In this document: positions 1-8,498 of the stretch, piece by piece | How positions within the stretch are numbered: the stretch's first letter is position 1 | Layout of the letters: every line of letters begins with the position of its first letter | Assembly: GCA_003481745.1 (NCBI GenBank) | Contig: QULP01000012.1 | Coordinates: forward strand, 1 to 64,000 | DNA from: Firmicutes bacterium OM04-13BH | GTDB lineage: Bacteria > Bacillota > Clostridia > Lachnospirales > Lachnospiraceae | Length of the DNA stretch: 64,000 nt | Direction: 5' to 3' | Notes under the pieces: model-generated | Database searches by the model: none | Told to the model about the DNA's origin: nothing | What the model saw: the letters and a program-made list of their open reading frames with translations, nothing else | Program-made: the position numbers and the translations under genes

Positions 1-62
1 TCTGCATGGTTTCGGTTTTGTATATGTAGTTTTGAAGGTACATGTTTAAGAAAAACATGAAG

Positions 63-87
63 AAGAATCCGAAAGGGTTCTTTTTTT
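63..87 (+). terminator. Intrinsic terminator of an upstream gene
   Basis: An 8-bp stem (AAGAATCC with GGGTTCTT, one G-U pair) closes a GAAA loop and is followed by a T run. It most likely ends a transcript entering from left of the window. No gene could be recognised in the first 60 bases. Confidence 0.75.
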
Positions 88-332
88 GTATGTAAAACTG
101 CCTAAGAGGGATAATTTATATTTGTGTATTTTTTATAAAAAGATAATATTTATATAATAAAAGATTGAAAAAAACAATAAAAAAATGTTAAAATAAAGAA
201 AAAAATATTACAAATGATAAAATATCAGAAAATACGAAAAGATTAAACAAATATAAAGAAAAAGGAGGAAGGTCCAATGAACAGTATAATATTATTATAA
301 AAAACTATTTTAGATATATAAGGAGGAATTAT
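88..332. other. AT-rich leader with a seven-codon ORF
   Basis: This stretch is about 80-85% A+T and has several TATAAT-like hexamers (for example near 153-160), so no single promoter can be chosen. At 277-300 a strong Shine-Dalgarno (AAAGGAGGAAGG) precedes a seven-codon frame, MNSIILL and stop. A second ribosome site (AAGGAGG) at 320-327 serves the next gene. The mini-ORF could be a leader peptide or a remnant; nothing shows which. Confidence 0.35.
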
Positions 333-915
333 ATGAGAAAATTAGCTAAGAAAATTAGCTAAGAAAATTTTGAGTATTTGTTTAATTGCTATCATATCAA
401 TTGTAAATGTAGCTGTTTTTCCTGTAAAAGCCGAAAATGATTTGATTTTTGATGAATCAATAGAAACTAAAATAGATAGTGAAGAAATAACGTATAATAT
501 ATATGAAAATGAAATTTTGAGAAGAGTTAGCTATAACAAAAATGGAGTTGAGCACGTAATTGATTATAATAAACAAAGTGGTAACTTAATATTAGATGGA
601 AAAAATATTGGAAATTCTGAAGTAGGAATCAGCTTATATGCTTCTCATGAATTATCACGTAGAAATGGTACATTAAATGCAGATTTAAGTGATACGGCAG
701 CGGTTGTAGCTGCGATTGTAGCAGTTGTTGGCTCTGCTGGAGCAGCAGCGGCAATTACTATTGCAAATGTAATAATAAGTCGTTCTCTTCCAACTGTTTA
801 TTATACGGATATTACCTATTATACAGATGAGTTAGTGGGTGGAAGACCACGTATGTATCACAAATATTATTTTTACAGTAATGCAGCTCGTACAGATTTG
901 ATTGGAGTGATCTAA
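333..915 (+). pseudogene. Secreted Ala/Gly-rich small protein, signal peptide disrupted by a 13-bp duplication
   Basis: A strong ribosome site (AAGGAGGAATT) precedes ATG 333, but this frame stops after nine codons at 360-362. The downstream frame from about 364 to 915 is intact and begins mid signal peptide (LSICLIAIISIVNVAVFPV, ending near VKA-EN). Removing one copy of the 13-bp direct repeat at 338-363 restores one continuous 189-codon frame, MRKLAKKILSICLIAII and onward, with a textbook signal peptide. The mature part (about 155 aa) has a charged N half, a central Ala/Val/Gly-rich hydrophobic segment around positions 707-770, and a Tyr-rich C end (YYTDITYYTD, MYHKYYFYSN). I do not recognise the family. 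The stop overlaps the start of the next gene (TAATG), so the two are translationally coupled. An inactive gene, a phase-variable gene, or initiation at TTG 370 are all possible. Confidence 0.6.
338..363 (+). repeat. Perfect 13-bp tandem duplication
   Basis: AAAATTAGCTAAG occurs twice without interruption (338-350 and 351-363) and is followed by AAAATTTT. Because 13 is not a multiple of three, the second copy shifts the reading frame of the signal-peptide gene that starts at 333. Confidence 0.95.
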
Positions 916-1157
916 TGGATATTAGAGGGTACAAATATTTAAGAAATCTTACGTGGATTTTGGTGCTAATTGCCATTGGCATGATTGCAGTAGGAGAAAT
1001 AAATCCAATAATCCGAAAGCGCGTAATATTATTAATGAGTATTAGTGCGGGAGCGTGTGTATTGGTAAGAGATTACGGTGAATCAAATAGAAGAAAAAAT
1101 TCGTTAATTGTGGCTGCTATTTTAATAATAAGTGCAATATTAATATGGCTAACATAA
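915..1157 (+). CDS. Small three-helix membrane protein, possible immunity protein
   Basis: This 80-aa protein starts inside the stop of the preceding gene (TAATG), so it depends on translation arriving from upstream. Three hydrophobic segments are visible at about residues 12-28, 36-53 and 63-80, separated by short basic loops (RKR, NRRK). There is no catalytic motif and no recognised family. A small secreted protein followed by a tightly coupled small membrane protein is a common layout for bacteriocin-like peptide plus immunity pairs. That is inference from arrangement only. Confidence 0.6.
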   Translation: MDIRGYKYLRNLTWILVLIAIGMIAVGEINPIIRKRVILLMSISAGACVLVRDYGESNRRKNSLIVAAILIISAILIWLT

Positions 1158-1185
1158 AAAATCGGAAAACGCCGTCCCTATTGTC

Positions 1186-1214
1186 TTTACAAGAATTGTA
1201 TTTTGTACTAAAAT
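1186..1214 (+). promoter_or_regulatory. Promoter of asnA
   Basis: A -35 TTTACA (1186-1191), a 17-nt spacer and a -10 TAAAAT (1209-1214) lie about 34 nt upstream of the asnA start. Confidence 0.7.
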
Positions 1215-1247
1215 GATAACATTCTTGGAAAAGTGGAGGACAATAGA

Positions 1248-2255
1248 ATGGGAACAGTAATAATACCAGAAGGTTATAAATCCTGCCTTTCAACTTATGA
1301 GACACAGGAAGCAATCGGTATGATTAAAAATCTGATGCAGAAAAAACTCTGCATGGCGTTAAAATTAAAAAGAGTAACAGCACCTTTATTCGTAGACCCG
1401 GCGTCTGGATTGAATGATGATTTAAATGGTGTGGAAAGACCAGTCACATTTGATATTCCAGATGCAAAGATGGAAGCACAGGTTGTACATTCTCTTGCAA
1501 AGTGGAAACGTATGGCTTTATACCGCTATAATTTCCATCCTGGAAAAGGAATTCTTTGTGATATGAACGCAATCAGAAGAGATGAAGAATTAGATAATTT
1601 ACATTCTGCTTATGTAGACCAGTGGGACTGGGAAAAAATCATCACAGCAGAAGACAGAAATATGGATTATCTGAAAAATACGGTTACACGTATTGTAGAA
1701 TCTATCTGTAATGCATTAGACGAAGTAAAATATCAGTATGAAAATCTGCATACAGAACTTTGTAGAGACATCACTTTTATTACCTCCCAGGAATTGGAAG
1801 ATTTATATCCGAATCTGACTCCAAAGGAAAGAGAAAATGCTTTCGTCAAAGAGAAAAAAACTGTATTCATCATGCAGATTGGTGATTTATTAAAATCCGG
1901 AGAACGTCACGATGGAAGAGCACCGGACTACGATGACTGGAAATTAAACGGAGATTTATTATTCTGGCATGAACCGCTTCAGTGTGCGTTAGAGGTATCT
2001 TCTATGGGTATCCGTGTAGATGCAAAAACTCTGGATGAACAGCTAACAAAAGCAGGATGTGATGAAAGAAGAAATCTGACTTTCCATAAAATGCTGTTAA
2101 ATAATGAACTTCCGCTGACAATCGGTGGTGGTATCGGTCAGTCCAGAATCTGTATGCTTCTGCTTCAGAAAGCACATGTAGGTGAAGTACAGGCAAGTAT
2201 CTGGGATGAACATACATTAGAAGCTTGTGAAAAAGCTGGAATTGAAATTTTATAG
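1248..2255 (+). CDS. asnA: Aspartate--ammonia ligase (asparagine synthetase A)
   Basis: AsnA makes asparagine from aspartate, ammonia and ATP in the cytoplasm. It is related to class II aminoacyl-tRNA synthetases. The 335-aa product matches the family length (E. coli 330 aa). Recognisable blocks are the N-terminal IIPEGY, the LKLKRVTAPLFVDP stretch, the substrate-site FHPGKGILCDMNAIRRDE-type block, DQWDWE, and the C-terminal GGGIGQSRICMLLL loop, which corresponds to motif 3 of the fold. ATG 1248 is chosen because the upstream in-frame GTG 1233 lies in the Shine-Dalgarno itself (GTGGAGGA). It is monocistronic, with its own promoter and a strong terminator. Confidence 0.96.
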   Translation: MGTVIIPEGYKSCLSTYETQEAIGMIKNLMQKKLCMALKLKRVTAPLFVDPASGLNDDLNGVERPVTFDIPDAKMEAQVVHSLAKWKRMALYRYNFHPGKGILCDMNAIRRDEELDNLHSAYVDQWDWEKIITAEDRNMDYLKNTVTRIVESICNALDEVKYQYENLHTELCRDITFITSQELEDLYPNLTPKERENAFVKEKKTVFIMQIGDLLKSGERHDGRAPDYDDWKLNGDLLFWHEPLQCALEVSSMGIRVDAKTLDEQLTKAGCDERRNLTFHKMLLNNELPLTIGGGIGQSRICMLLLQKAHVGEVQASIWDEHTLEACEKAGIEIL

Positions 2256-2271
2256 TTTTAGATGAATAAAA

Positions 2272-2310
2272 AAGAAGCTCTTGAACGATGATTGTTCTTG
2301 AGCTTCTTTT
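2272..2310. terminator. Bidirectional terminator between asnA and the SH3 gene
   Basis: AAGAAGCTC and GAGCTTCTT form a long stem with an inner GAAC/GTTC pair. It is flanked by an A run on the left and a T run on the right, so it can end transcription from both convergent genes. Confidence 0.85.
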
Positions 2311-2314
2311 TGTA

Positions 2315-3100
2315 TTACTCATTAGATGAGCTTGATTTCTTTGATTTTTTAGAACTTGAACTACTGCTTTTTTTGGAATCAGAACTGCTTGAGCTATCAG
2401 ATGAAGATGAATTTGAGGAAGAATCAGATTCATCCGCTTCTAAATATTCACCCCACACATAACCAGTCTGACCTTCATATTCGATACGGCTCCAGCCATT
2501 ACTGCAGATACCGGTTCTTGTTACAGTTGTATCTGGGTCAAGTGCTCCAATGACCTGTGCATCTCCGTCGGCGTCTGCACGGACATTTACATTGTAAAGA
2601 GCAGTAACATTTTCTTTTGTCAATTCAACATCGACATCTGCTCCTGGTTTATCATATCCTGGAGAACTGGAAGTGGAAGTTGTGTCTTCCTCTTCTTGGT
2701 CTTCCTCTTCTGTCTGTTTGAGTTTTGCTGATAAAAGGTCTGAGTTATCATCGGTTGTAATGATTTTTCTCAGCCGTACGTTACTGGTATCTGTTCCATT
2801 ACGTGCACCTACATAAATCAAAGTTACATTGTTTCCCGGAATAACACCGCTGTTGCAGTCGAGTTCTACTTTTTGCATATTAAAAGTAATAGAATCACCA
2901 TCGGATGTTGAAATAGTAATCGTTTTTCCTGTAATTGCTGTAACAGTTCCATCAATAGATGCAGAGACCGCATCAAGAGAAGCTTGTTCCTCACGTTCTT
3001 TTTCGGCTGAAGTTTTAAAAGTCAAAGCGAAAATCAAAACAATAAGCAGCAATAAGACAGAAAATCCAATTAGTAATATCTGTTTTTTATTTTTTAACAC
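2315..3100 (-). CDS. Membrane-anchored bacterial SH3 domain protein with Ser-rich tail
   Basis: The 261-aa protein has a basic N terminus and one membrane helix (about residues 8-28, LLIGFSVLLLLIVLIFALTF), so most of it should face outward. Residues 30-105 form a beta-rich segment. Residues 160-222 look like a bacterial SH3 (SH3_3) domain, with YNVNVRADADGDAQVIG, then GWSRIEYEGQTGYVWGEYL. The last 35 residues are almost all Ser, Lys and Asp. SH3_3 domains usually bind cell-wall peptides. Start GTG 3100 follows AAAGGAGG nine bases upstream. It is transcribed alone, divergently from the molybdenum hydroxylase operon. Confidence 0.8.
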   Translation of the reverse strand: MLKNKKQILLIGFSVLLLLIVLIFALTFKTSAEKEREEQASLDAVSASIDGTVTAITGKTITISTSDGDSITFNMQKVELDCNSGVIPGNNVTLIYVGARNGTDTSNVRLRKIITTDDNSDLLSAKLKQTEEEDQEEEDTTSTSSSPGYDKPGADVDVELTKENVTALYNVNVRADADGDAQVIGALDPDTTVTRTGICSNGWSRIEYEGQTGYVWGEYLEADESDSSSNSSSSDSSSSSDSKKSSSSSSKKSKKSSSSNE

Positions 3101-3132
3101 TCAAGTTATCCTCCTTTTATACCCTATTGTAT

Positions 3133-3160
3133 ATTGTATAGGATTTACGAAAAATGTCAA
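3133..3160 (-). promoter_or_regulatory. Promoter of the SH3-domain gene
   Basis: On the minus strand, TTGACA (3155-3160) and TACAAT (3133-3138) are separated by 16 nt, just upstream of the AAAGGAGG and GTG start. Confidence 0.7.
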
Positions 3161-3186
3161 TGACTGAAAATGTTAAAAAAACTGGG

Positions 3187-3216
3187 TTGCATTTGTGCCA
3201 TTTGCTATGCTATACT
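3187..3216 (+). promoter_or_regulatory. Promoter of the molybdenum hydroxylase operon
   Basis: TTGCAT (3187-3192), an 18-nt spacer and TATACT (3211-3216). Transcription should start near 3223, giving a leader of about 108 nt before ATG 3331. Confidence 0.65.
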
Positions 3217-3257
3217 CATAAAAGAAGAGCAAGGTTACTGACAATGTTACTTGGGAG

Positions 3258-3284
3258 AGAGTCTGAATTTCAGACTCTTTTTTC
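3258..3284 (+). terminator. Leader terminator (candidate attenuator) before the molybdenum hydroxylase genes
   Basis: AGAGTCTG and CAGACTCT form a perfect 8-bp stem with a 5-nt loop, followed by six Ts. It lies between the promoter and the first gene, so it should stop most transcription unless an alternative fold forms. Upstream CAAG (about 3230) and CTTG (about 3250) can pair, and a GACTC at about 3300 could compete for the left arm. I could not match the leader to a known riboswitch class. Confidence 0.6.
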
Positions 3285-3330
3285 CTGTATAAAATCAAAT
3301 GACTCAAATAATTTTATGGAAAGGATTATT

Positions 3331-4128
3331 ATGCTGAAAATAAAAGAGTATACAAAGGTAGAAAGTCTCGAAGAGGCATATCAGTTAAATCAGAAAAGAA
3401 CAGCCTGTCTTATCGGCGGTATGGTCTGGTTAAAGATGGGAAATCGAAATGTAAGCATGGCGATTGATTTATCCGGTTTAGGTCTTGATACTATTGAGGA
3501 AGATGAAAATGAATTTAGAATCGGTTGTATGACTTCACTTCGCAGTCTGGAGCTTCATAAAGGACTGGCTGATTATACAAATGGAGCAATGCGTGAAAGT
3601 GTAAGACATATCGTAGGAGTTCAGTTCCGTAACTGTGCAACAGTTGGTGGAAGTATTTTTGGGAGATATGGTTTTTCCGATGTACTGACTATGTTTCTGG
3701 CGATGGATTCTTATGTAGAACTTTATAAGGGTGGAATTATTCCAATGAAGGAATTTGCCCAGATGAAGAAAGACAGGGATATTCTGGTACGCATTATTGT
3801 AAAAAAAGTACCGATGCATACGGTGTATTTAAGTCAGAGAAATTCAGCGACTGATTTTCCGGTGCTGACTTGTGCAGTTGGATTAGAAGAAAAGAAAGTC
3901 AGAATCGTAATTGGAGCAAGACCTCAAAAAGCAATGTTGATTGAAAAAGAGTTAGAATCTTCTTTTAAATTTAAAGTAGAAGAAGTAGAGGCACTGGCAG
4001 AAGAAGTGCAGAAACTGGTTCCGACCGGCAGCAATATGAGAGCATCTGCCGAATACCGAAGCCATTTAGTAAAGGTACTGACAAAGAGAGCACTTGTACA
4101 GGTGGAAGGAGATGCAAATGAAAATTAA
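3331..4128 (+). CDS. Molybdenum hydroxylase FAD-binding subunit (XdhB/CoxM type)
   Basis: The 265-aa protein is the FAD subunit of a three-subunit xanthine dehydrogenase-family enzyme. It passes electrons from the iron-sulfur subunit to an acceptor. Landmarks are the N-terminal KVESLEEAYQL, the GG loop in LIGGMVWLKMG, the second FAD stretch FRNCATVGGSIFGRYGFSD, and a C-terminal CO-dehydrogenase flavoprotein domain ending near ASAEYRSHLVKVLTKRA. It is a little shorter than typical (about 290 aa). ATG 3331 follows GGAAAGGA. The open frame upstream runs through the terminator and is not credible. It overlaps the next gene by 11 bases. Confidence 0.88.
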   Translation: MLKIKEYTKVESLEEAYQLNQKRTACLIGGMVWLKMGNRNVSMAIDLSGLGLDTIEEDENEFRIGCMTSLRSLELHKGLADYTNGAMRESVRHIVGVQFRNCATVGGSIFGRYGFSDVLTMFLAMDSYVELYKGGIIPMKEFAQMKKDRDILVRIIVKKVPMHTVYLSQRNSATDFPVLTCAVGLEEKKVRIVIGARPQKAMLIEKELESSFKFKVEEVEALAEEVQKLVPTGSNMRASAEYRSHLVKVLTKRALVQVEGDANEN

Positions 4129-4588
4129 TTTCTTTTTAAACGGAAAAAAAGTGCAGGAAGAAGTTGCACCGGATTTGTTGTTATTAGACTTATTAAGACA
4201 AAAAGGATGTTATAGTGTAAAAAGAGGATGCGAGACAGCAAACTGTGGACTGTGCACGGTACTTATGGACGAAAAGCCGGTCTTATCTTGTAGTATGCTT
4301 GCAGCCAGAGCGGATGGCAAAAAGATTGTAACGTTAGAAGGAATGCAGGAAGAAGCCAAAGAGTTTGGTGGCTTTTTAGCAGACGAAGGTGCAGAACAGT
4401 GTGGCTTTTGTAATCCGGGATTTATTATGAATATCTTTGCAATGTTAAAAGAACTGGAGAATCCGACAGAAGAGCAGATTAACGAATATCTGGCTGGCAA
4501 CCTGTGCCGTTGTTCTGGATTTATGGGACAAACCAGAAGTATTTTAAAATTTCTGGAACATAAAAAAGCAGAGAAAGGAGAAGCCTAA
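4118..4588 (+). CDS. Molybdenum hydroxylase 2Fe-2S subunit (XdhC/CoxS type)
   Basis: This 156-aa protein carries two [2Fe-2S] clusters. The N-terminal plant-ferredoxin cluster has ligands in GCETANCGLC plus a later Cys in VLSC. The C-terminal helical cluster has CGFCNPG and CRCSG. All eight expected cysteines are present, so it should be functional. ATG 4118 sits six bases after GGAAGGAG; ATG 4112 is nearly on top of it. The stop overlaps the start of the large subunit (TAATG), which indicates coupled translation of a stoichiometric complex. Confidence 0.93.
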   Translation: MKINFFLNGKKVQEEVAPDLLLLDLLRQKGCYSVKRGCETANCGLCTVLMDEKPVLSCSMLAARADGKKIVTLEGMQEEAKEFGGFLADEGAEQCGFCNPGFIMNIFAMLKELENPTEEQINEYLAGNLCRCSGFMGQTRSILKFLEHKKAEKGEA

Positions 4589-6870
4589 TGAAATATGTAA
4601 ATAGCGGAGTCAGAAAAAAAGATGCAGAAGCATTGGTAACCGGACAGCCGGTCTACACAGATGACCTTGCACCGAAGGACTGTCTGATTGTTAAACTTTT
4701 AAGAAGTCCGCATGCACATGCTTTAATCGAAGAAATCAAAATTGATGCAGCGCTGAAAGTGCCGGGAATTGCCTGTATTCTTACTTATAAAGATGTACCA
4801 CAGGATCGTTTTACAATGGCAGGTCAGACCTATCCGGAATTTAGTCCTTACGACCGTTTGATTCTCGATAAGAGAGTCCGTTTTGTGGGAGATGCGGTAG
4901 CGATTGTGGCTGGAGAGACAGAAGCGGCAGTTGATAAGGCGCTTAAAATCATTAAAGTAAAATATCAGGTATTGGATGCTATTTTAGATTTTCATGATGC
5001 AAAAGATAATAAAATTTTAATTCATCCGGAAGATAACTGGGAATCCAGATTCCCGGTTGGTGCAGATAATAAACGAAATCTCTGTGCTTCTTCTGAAGAA
5101 GGAATGGGAAATCTTGAAGAAACATTTGCGAAATGTAAATACGTTGTAGAGAAAACTTATCATACAAAAGCAAATCAGCAGGCAATGATGGAAACTTTCC
5201 GCAGTTATACTTATCTGGAACATTTTGGACGTCTTGTAATTGTTTCTTCCACGCAGGTTCCATTCCATGTAAGAAGAATTTTAGGTCGTGCGCTTGGAAT
5301 TGGCGCTTCTAAAGTGCGTGTAATTAAACCACGTATTGGTGGCGGTTTCGGAGCGAAGCAGACCCTGGTAACAGAAGTTTATCCGGCAATTGTGACAATT
5401 AAAACCGGAAGACCGGCAAAATTGGTGTACACTCGTTATGAATCTCAGATTTGTTCGTCTCCGCGTCATGAAATGGAAGTAAAAGTAAAAGTCGGTGCAG
5501 ATGAAGAAGGAAAAATTCTGGCAATTGATTTATTTACTTTATCGAATACTGGTGCATTTGGAGAACATGGACCGACAACGGTTGCTTTGTCCGGACATAA
5601 GTCAATTGGTTTATATCGAAATACAGAGGCATATCGTTTTGGATATGATGTTGTGTATACAAATCGTATGGCAGCAGGTGCTTATCGTGGTTATGGGGCA
5701 ACACAGGGAATCTTTGCGCTGGAATCCGCAGTTAGTGAACTGGCAGAAAAGATGGGTATGGATCCGACTGTGATTCGTGAGAAAAATATGATTCGTGAAG
5801 GGGATCCATTTATTGCTTATGATGGTTCTCCGACTGCTACAAGCTGTACTTTGGATCAATGTATGGAACGTGCCAAAGAAATGATTGGCTGGGATGAAAA
5901 GTATCCGAGAAAAGAACTTCCAAATGGAAAAGTCAGAGGTGTTGGTGTAGCCATGGCAATGCAGGGTTCCGCAATTTTCAAAGTTGATGTCGGTGGTGCA
6001 ACTTTAAAATTAAATGAGGATGGTTCTTATACGCTGGGACTTGGTGCAACCGATATGGGAACCGGCTGTGATACGATTTTGTCACAGATGGCAGCAGATA
6101 TTTTAGGAACAGATTTGAACAATGTTGTTCCATTTGGTGTAGATACCGATATTTCCCCTTATGATTCTGGTTCCTACGCTTCTTCTACAACCTATATCAC
6201 AGGAAAAGCAGTGGCAAAAGCAGCTGAGAACTTAAGAGAAAAAATTGTAAAAATGGGAGCTTCCATGTTAGAAGCAGAACCGAATGAAGTAACTTTTGAT
6301 GGAAAATGTGTAGAAAAGAAAGACAAATCTGCAAAAGTAACCCTTCCGGAAATCGGAGTTCGGGGAACATTTGGAAATAACGATGCACTTCAGGTAACAG
6401 AAAACTGTGCCGCTGAGATTTCACCGCCGCCTTACATGGTAGGAATGGCGGAAGTTGAGATTGATAAAGAAACCGGAAGTGTAGAATTGATTGATTATGT
6501 TGCAGTAGTAGACTGTGGTACACCGATTAATCCAAATTTGGCGAGAGTGCAGACCGAAGGAGGAATTGCACAGGGAATTGGTATGGCGTTATTTGAAGAT
6601 ATCCAGTATACTGAGAAAGGTGCAATGGCGAATAATTCTCTTATGCAGTATAAAATTCCAAGTCGTCTCGATGTTGGAAAAATTCGGGTTGAATTTAAGC
6701 CAAGTTATGAAAAGAGTCATCCGTTCGGTGCAAAATCAATCGGGGAAATTGTAATTGATACTCCGTGTCCGGCAATCGCCAATGCGGTTTACAATGCAGT
6801 CGGTCTTCGTGTAGAAGAGATGCCGATTAAACCGGAAAAGATTGCCATGGAACTTCTTGACGAAAAGTAG
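4588..6870 (+). CDS. Molybdopterin-binding large subunit of a xanthine dehydrogenase-family enzyme
   Basis: The 760-aa catalytic subunit binds the molybdenum cofactor and hydroxylates its substrate. The order is typical: an aldehyde oxidase/xanthine dehydrogenase a/b hammerhead (GQPVYTDDL, SPHAHA, FVGDAVAIVAG), then the molybdopterin-binding domain with PRIGGGFGAKQ, AGAYRGYGATQG, GATDMGTG, and the C-terminal GAKSIGEIVIDTP, whose Glu corresponds to the family's catalytic base. Substrate cannot be read from sequence: xanthine, nicotinate and other heterocycles are all possible. No cofactor sulfurase or XdhC chaperone is encoded nearby. The small gap before the transporter at 6984 contains no clear terminator, so co-transcription is possible. 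Confidence 0.92.
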   Translation: MKYVNSGVRKKDAEALVTGQPVYTDDLAPKDCLIVKLLRSPHAHALIEEIKIDAALKVPGIACILTYKDVPQDRFTMAGQTYPEFSPYDRLILDKRVRFVGDAVAIVAGETEAAVDKALKIIKVKYQVLDAILDFHDAKDNKILIHPEDNWESRFPVGADNKRNLCASSEEGMGNLEETFAKCKYVVEKTYHTKANQQAMMETFRSYTYLEHFGRLVIVSSTQVPFHVRRILGRALGIGASKVRVIKPRIGGGFGAKQTLVTEVYPAIVTIKTGRPAKLVYTRYESQICSSPRHEMEVKVKVGADEEGKILAIDLFTLSNTGAFGEHGPTTVALSGHKSIGLYRNTEAYRFGYDVVYTNRMAAGAYRGYGATQGIFALESAVSELAEKMGMDPTVIREKNMIREGDPFIAYDGSPTATSCTLDQCMERAKEMIGWDEKYPRKELPNGKVRGVGVAMAMQGSAIFKVDVGGATLKLNEDGSYTLGLGATDMGTGCDTILSQMAADILGTDLNNVVPFGVDTDISPYDSGSYASSTTYITGKAVAKAAENLREKIVKMGASMLEAEPNEVTFDGKCVEKKDKSAKVTLPEIGVRGTFGNNDALQVTENCAAEISPPPYMVGMAEVEIDKETGSVELIDYVAVVDCGTPINPNLARVQTEGGIAQGIGMALFEDIQYTEKGAMANNSLMQYKIPSRLDVGKIRVEFKPSYEKSHPFGAKSIGEIVIDTPCPAIANAVYNAVGLRVEEMPIKPEKIAMELLDEK

Positions 6871-6983
6871 GAAAGTTTGTCACTTTTTTGACAGCTTTGA
6901 ATGTATAATTATTTATGTTGTATTGAAACTGTTGTTATTAAAAACAGAATAGCAAAGTATAGTTAAAGAAAGGGAAAGTAACA

Positions 6984-8393
6984 ATGAAACAAGGTGGAAG
7001 TGACAAAAAAATTCTTTGGTACAGTCTTGCTTTTATGGCATTCTCCACAGTTTGGGCATTTGGTAATGTCATCAATGGTTTTTCTGAGTATGGCGGCTTA
7101 AAAGCAATTATTTCGTGGGTGATTATCTTTGCGATTTACTTTGTGCCATATGCACTTATGGTTGGTGAATTGGGAAGTGCATTCAAAGATGCAGGTGGTG
7201 GTGTGAGTTCTTGGGTGCATGAGACAATTGGTCCGAAAGTTGCTTATTTTGCAGGTTGGACATATTGGGTTGTACATATGCCGTACATTTCTCAGAAGCC
7301 AAATGCATCTTTTATCGCAGCTAGTTGGGCAATTTTTAGAGATAACCGTATTAGTTCTGTAAATACAAAAGTGCTTCAGATTGCATGTCTGGTACTGTTC
7401 TTATTTGCAATATGGGTAGCGTCAAGAGGCATCAATGTATTAAAGAAACTGTCTACGTTGGCAGGCTCTACGATGTTTATCATGTCCCTATTATTCATCG
7501 TAATGATGATGGCAGCACCGGCGATTACAAATGCAAATGTGTTAGATATTGACTGGTCTATGAAAACATTCATGCCATCTTTTGATATGAAGTTTTTATT
7601 AAATTTATCCATTCTGGTGTTCGCAGTAGGTGGATGTGAGAAAATTTCTCCATATGTTAATAAGACAAAAGACCCAGCAAGAGATTTCCCGAAGGGTATG
7701 ATTGCACTGGCAATTATGGTTGCTGTGTGCGCAATGCTTGGAACAATCGCAATGGGTATGATGTTTGATTCCAATAATATTCCGGAAGACCTTATGACAA
7801 ATGGTGCTTATTACGCATTCCAGACATTAGGTCAGTATTATGGATTGGGCAACTTCTTTGTAGTGGTATATGCAATCTGTAACTTAATCGGACAGTTTAC
7901 GGTATTGATTATTTCAATTGATGCACCGCTTCGTATGCTGCTGGATTGTGCAGATGAAAATTATATTCCAAAAGCAATGTTTAAACAAAATGAATATGGT
8001 ACTTACACAAATGGACATAAACTAGTTATGGTAATCGTTTCCATTCTGATTATTGTACCGGCATTTGGTATTGACAGTGTGGATACACTGGTTCGCTGGC
8101 TGGTAAAAGTAAACTCTGTTTGTATGCCACTCCGTTATCTTTGGGTATTTGTAGCATATATTGCACTGAAAAAAGCAGGAGATAAATTCCCGGCTCAGTA
8201 TCATTTTGTAAAGAATAAGACAGTTGGTATGATATTTGGTGGATGGTGCTTCTTATTTACAGCATTTGCATGTATTATGGGTATCTATTCTGAAGACAGA
8301 TTCCAGCTTATCTTAAATATTGTAACACCATTTGTACTAATTGGACTTGGCTTTATCATGCCGATGATTGCAAGACGTACAAATAAAAAATAA
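6984..8393 (+). CDS. APC-superfamily amino acid transporter (glutamate:GABA antiporter-like)
   Basis: The 469-aa protein has about 12 hydrophobic helices and belongs to the amino acid-polyamine-organocation superfamily. The first helix region (FMAFSTVWAFGNVINGF) contains the unwound substrate-binding stretch of the fold, and GGGVSSWVHETIGPKVAYFAGW is a family block. Overall it resembles the GadC/YjeM branch. Substrate is unknown. Start ATG 6984 follows AAAGGGAAAG. A TATAAT at 6904-6909 could be a -10, but no well-spaced -35 accompanies it. It follows the hydroxylase operon in the same direction and precedes an aminopeptidase. Confidence 0.85.
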   Translation: MKQGGSDKKILWYSLAFMAFSTVWAFGNVINGFSEYGGLKAIISWVIIFAIYFVPYALMVGELGSAFKDAGGGVSSWVHETIGPKVAYFAGWTYWVVHMPYISQKPNASFIAASWAIFRDNRISSVNTKVLQIACLVLFLFAIWVASRGINVLKKLSTLAGSTMFIMSLLFIVMMMAAPAITNANVLDIDWSMKTFMPSFDMKFLLNLSILVFAVGGCEKISPYVNKTKDPARDFPKGMIALAIMVAVCAMLGTIAMGMMFDSNNIPEDLMTNGAYYAFQTLGQYYGLGNFFVVVYAICNLIGQFTVLIISIDAPLRMLLDCADENYIPKAMFKQNEYGTYTNGHKLVMVIVSILIIVPAFGIDSVDTLVRWLVKVNSVCMPLRYLWVFVAYIALKKAGDKFPAQYHFVKNKTVGMIFGGWCFLFTAFACIMGIYSEDRFQLILNIVTPFVLIGLGFIMPMIARRTNKK

Positions 8394-8498
8394 ATTTTAT
8401 TTACGGAAAGCCATGAGATTTCTGCGTGAAAGTCTTGCTGTGTGCAGGAATTTGCAGGGAAGTTTCATGGCTTTTCTGATTTCCAGGAGGAAGAAAAA

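Noticed and set aside
3154..3330. Longer N terminus for the FAD subunit, starting at 3154
   Set aside because: The frame is open but crosses the promoter -10 and the leader terminator; ATG 3331 has a proper ribosome site and starts at the conserved domain.
3217..3330. Purine riboswitch before the molybdenum hydroxylase operon
   Set aside because: The conserved purine aptamer core sequences and three-way junction are not present.
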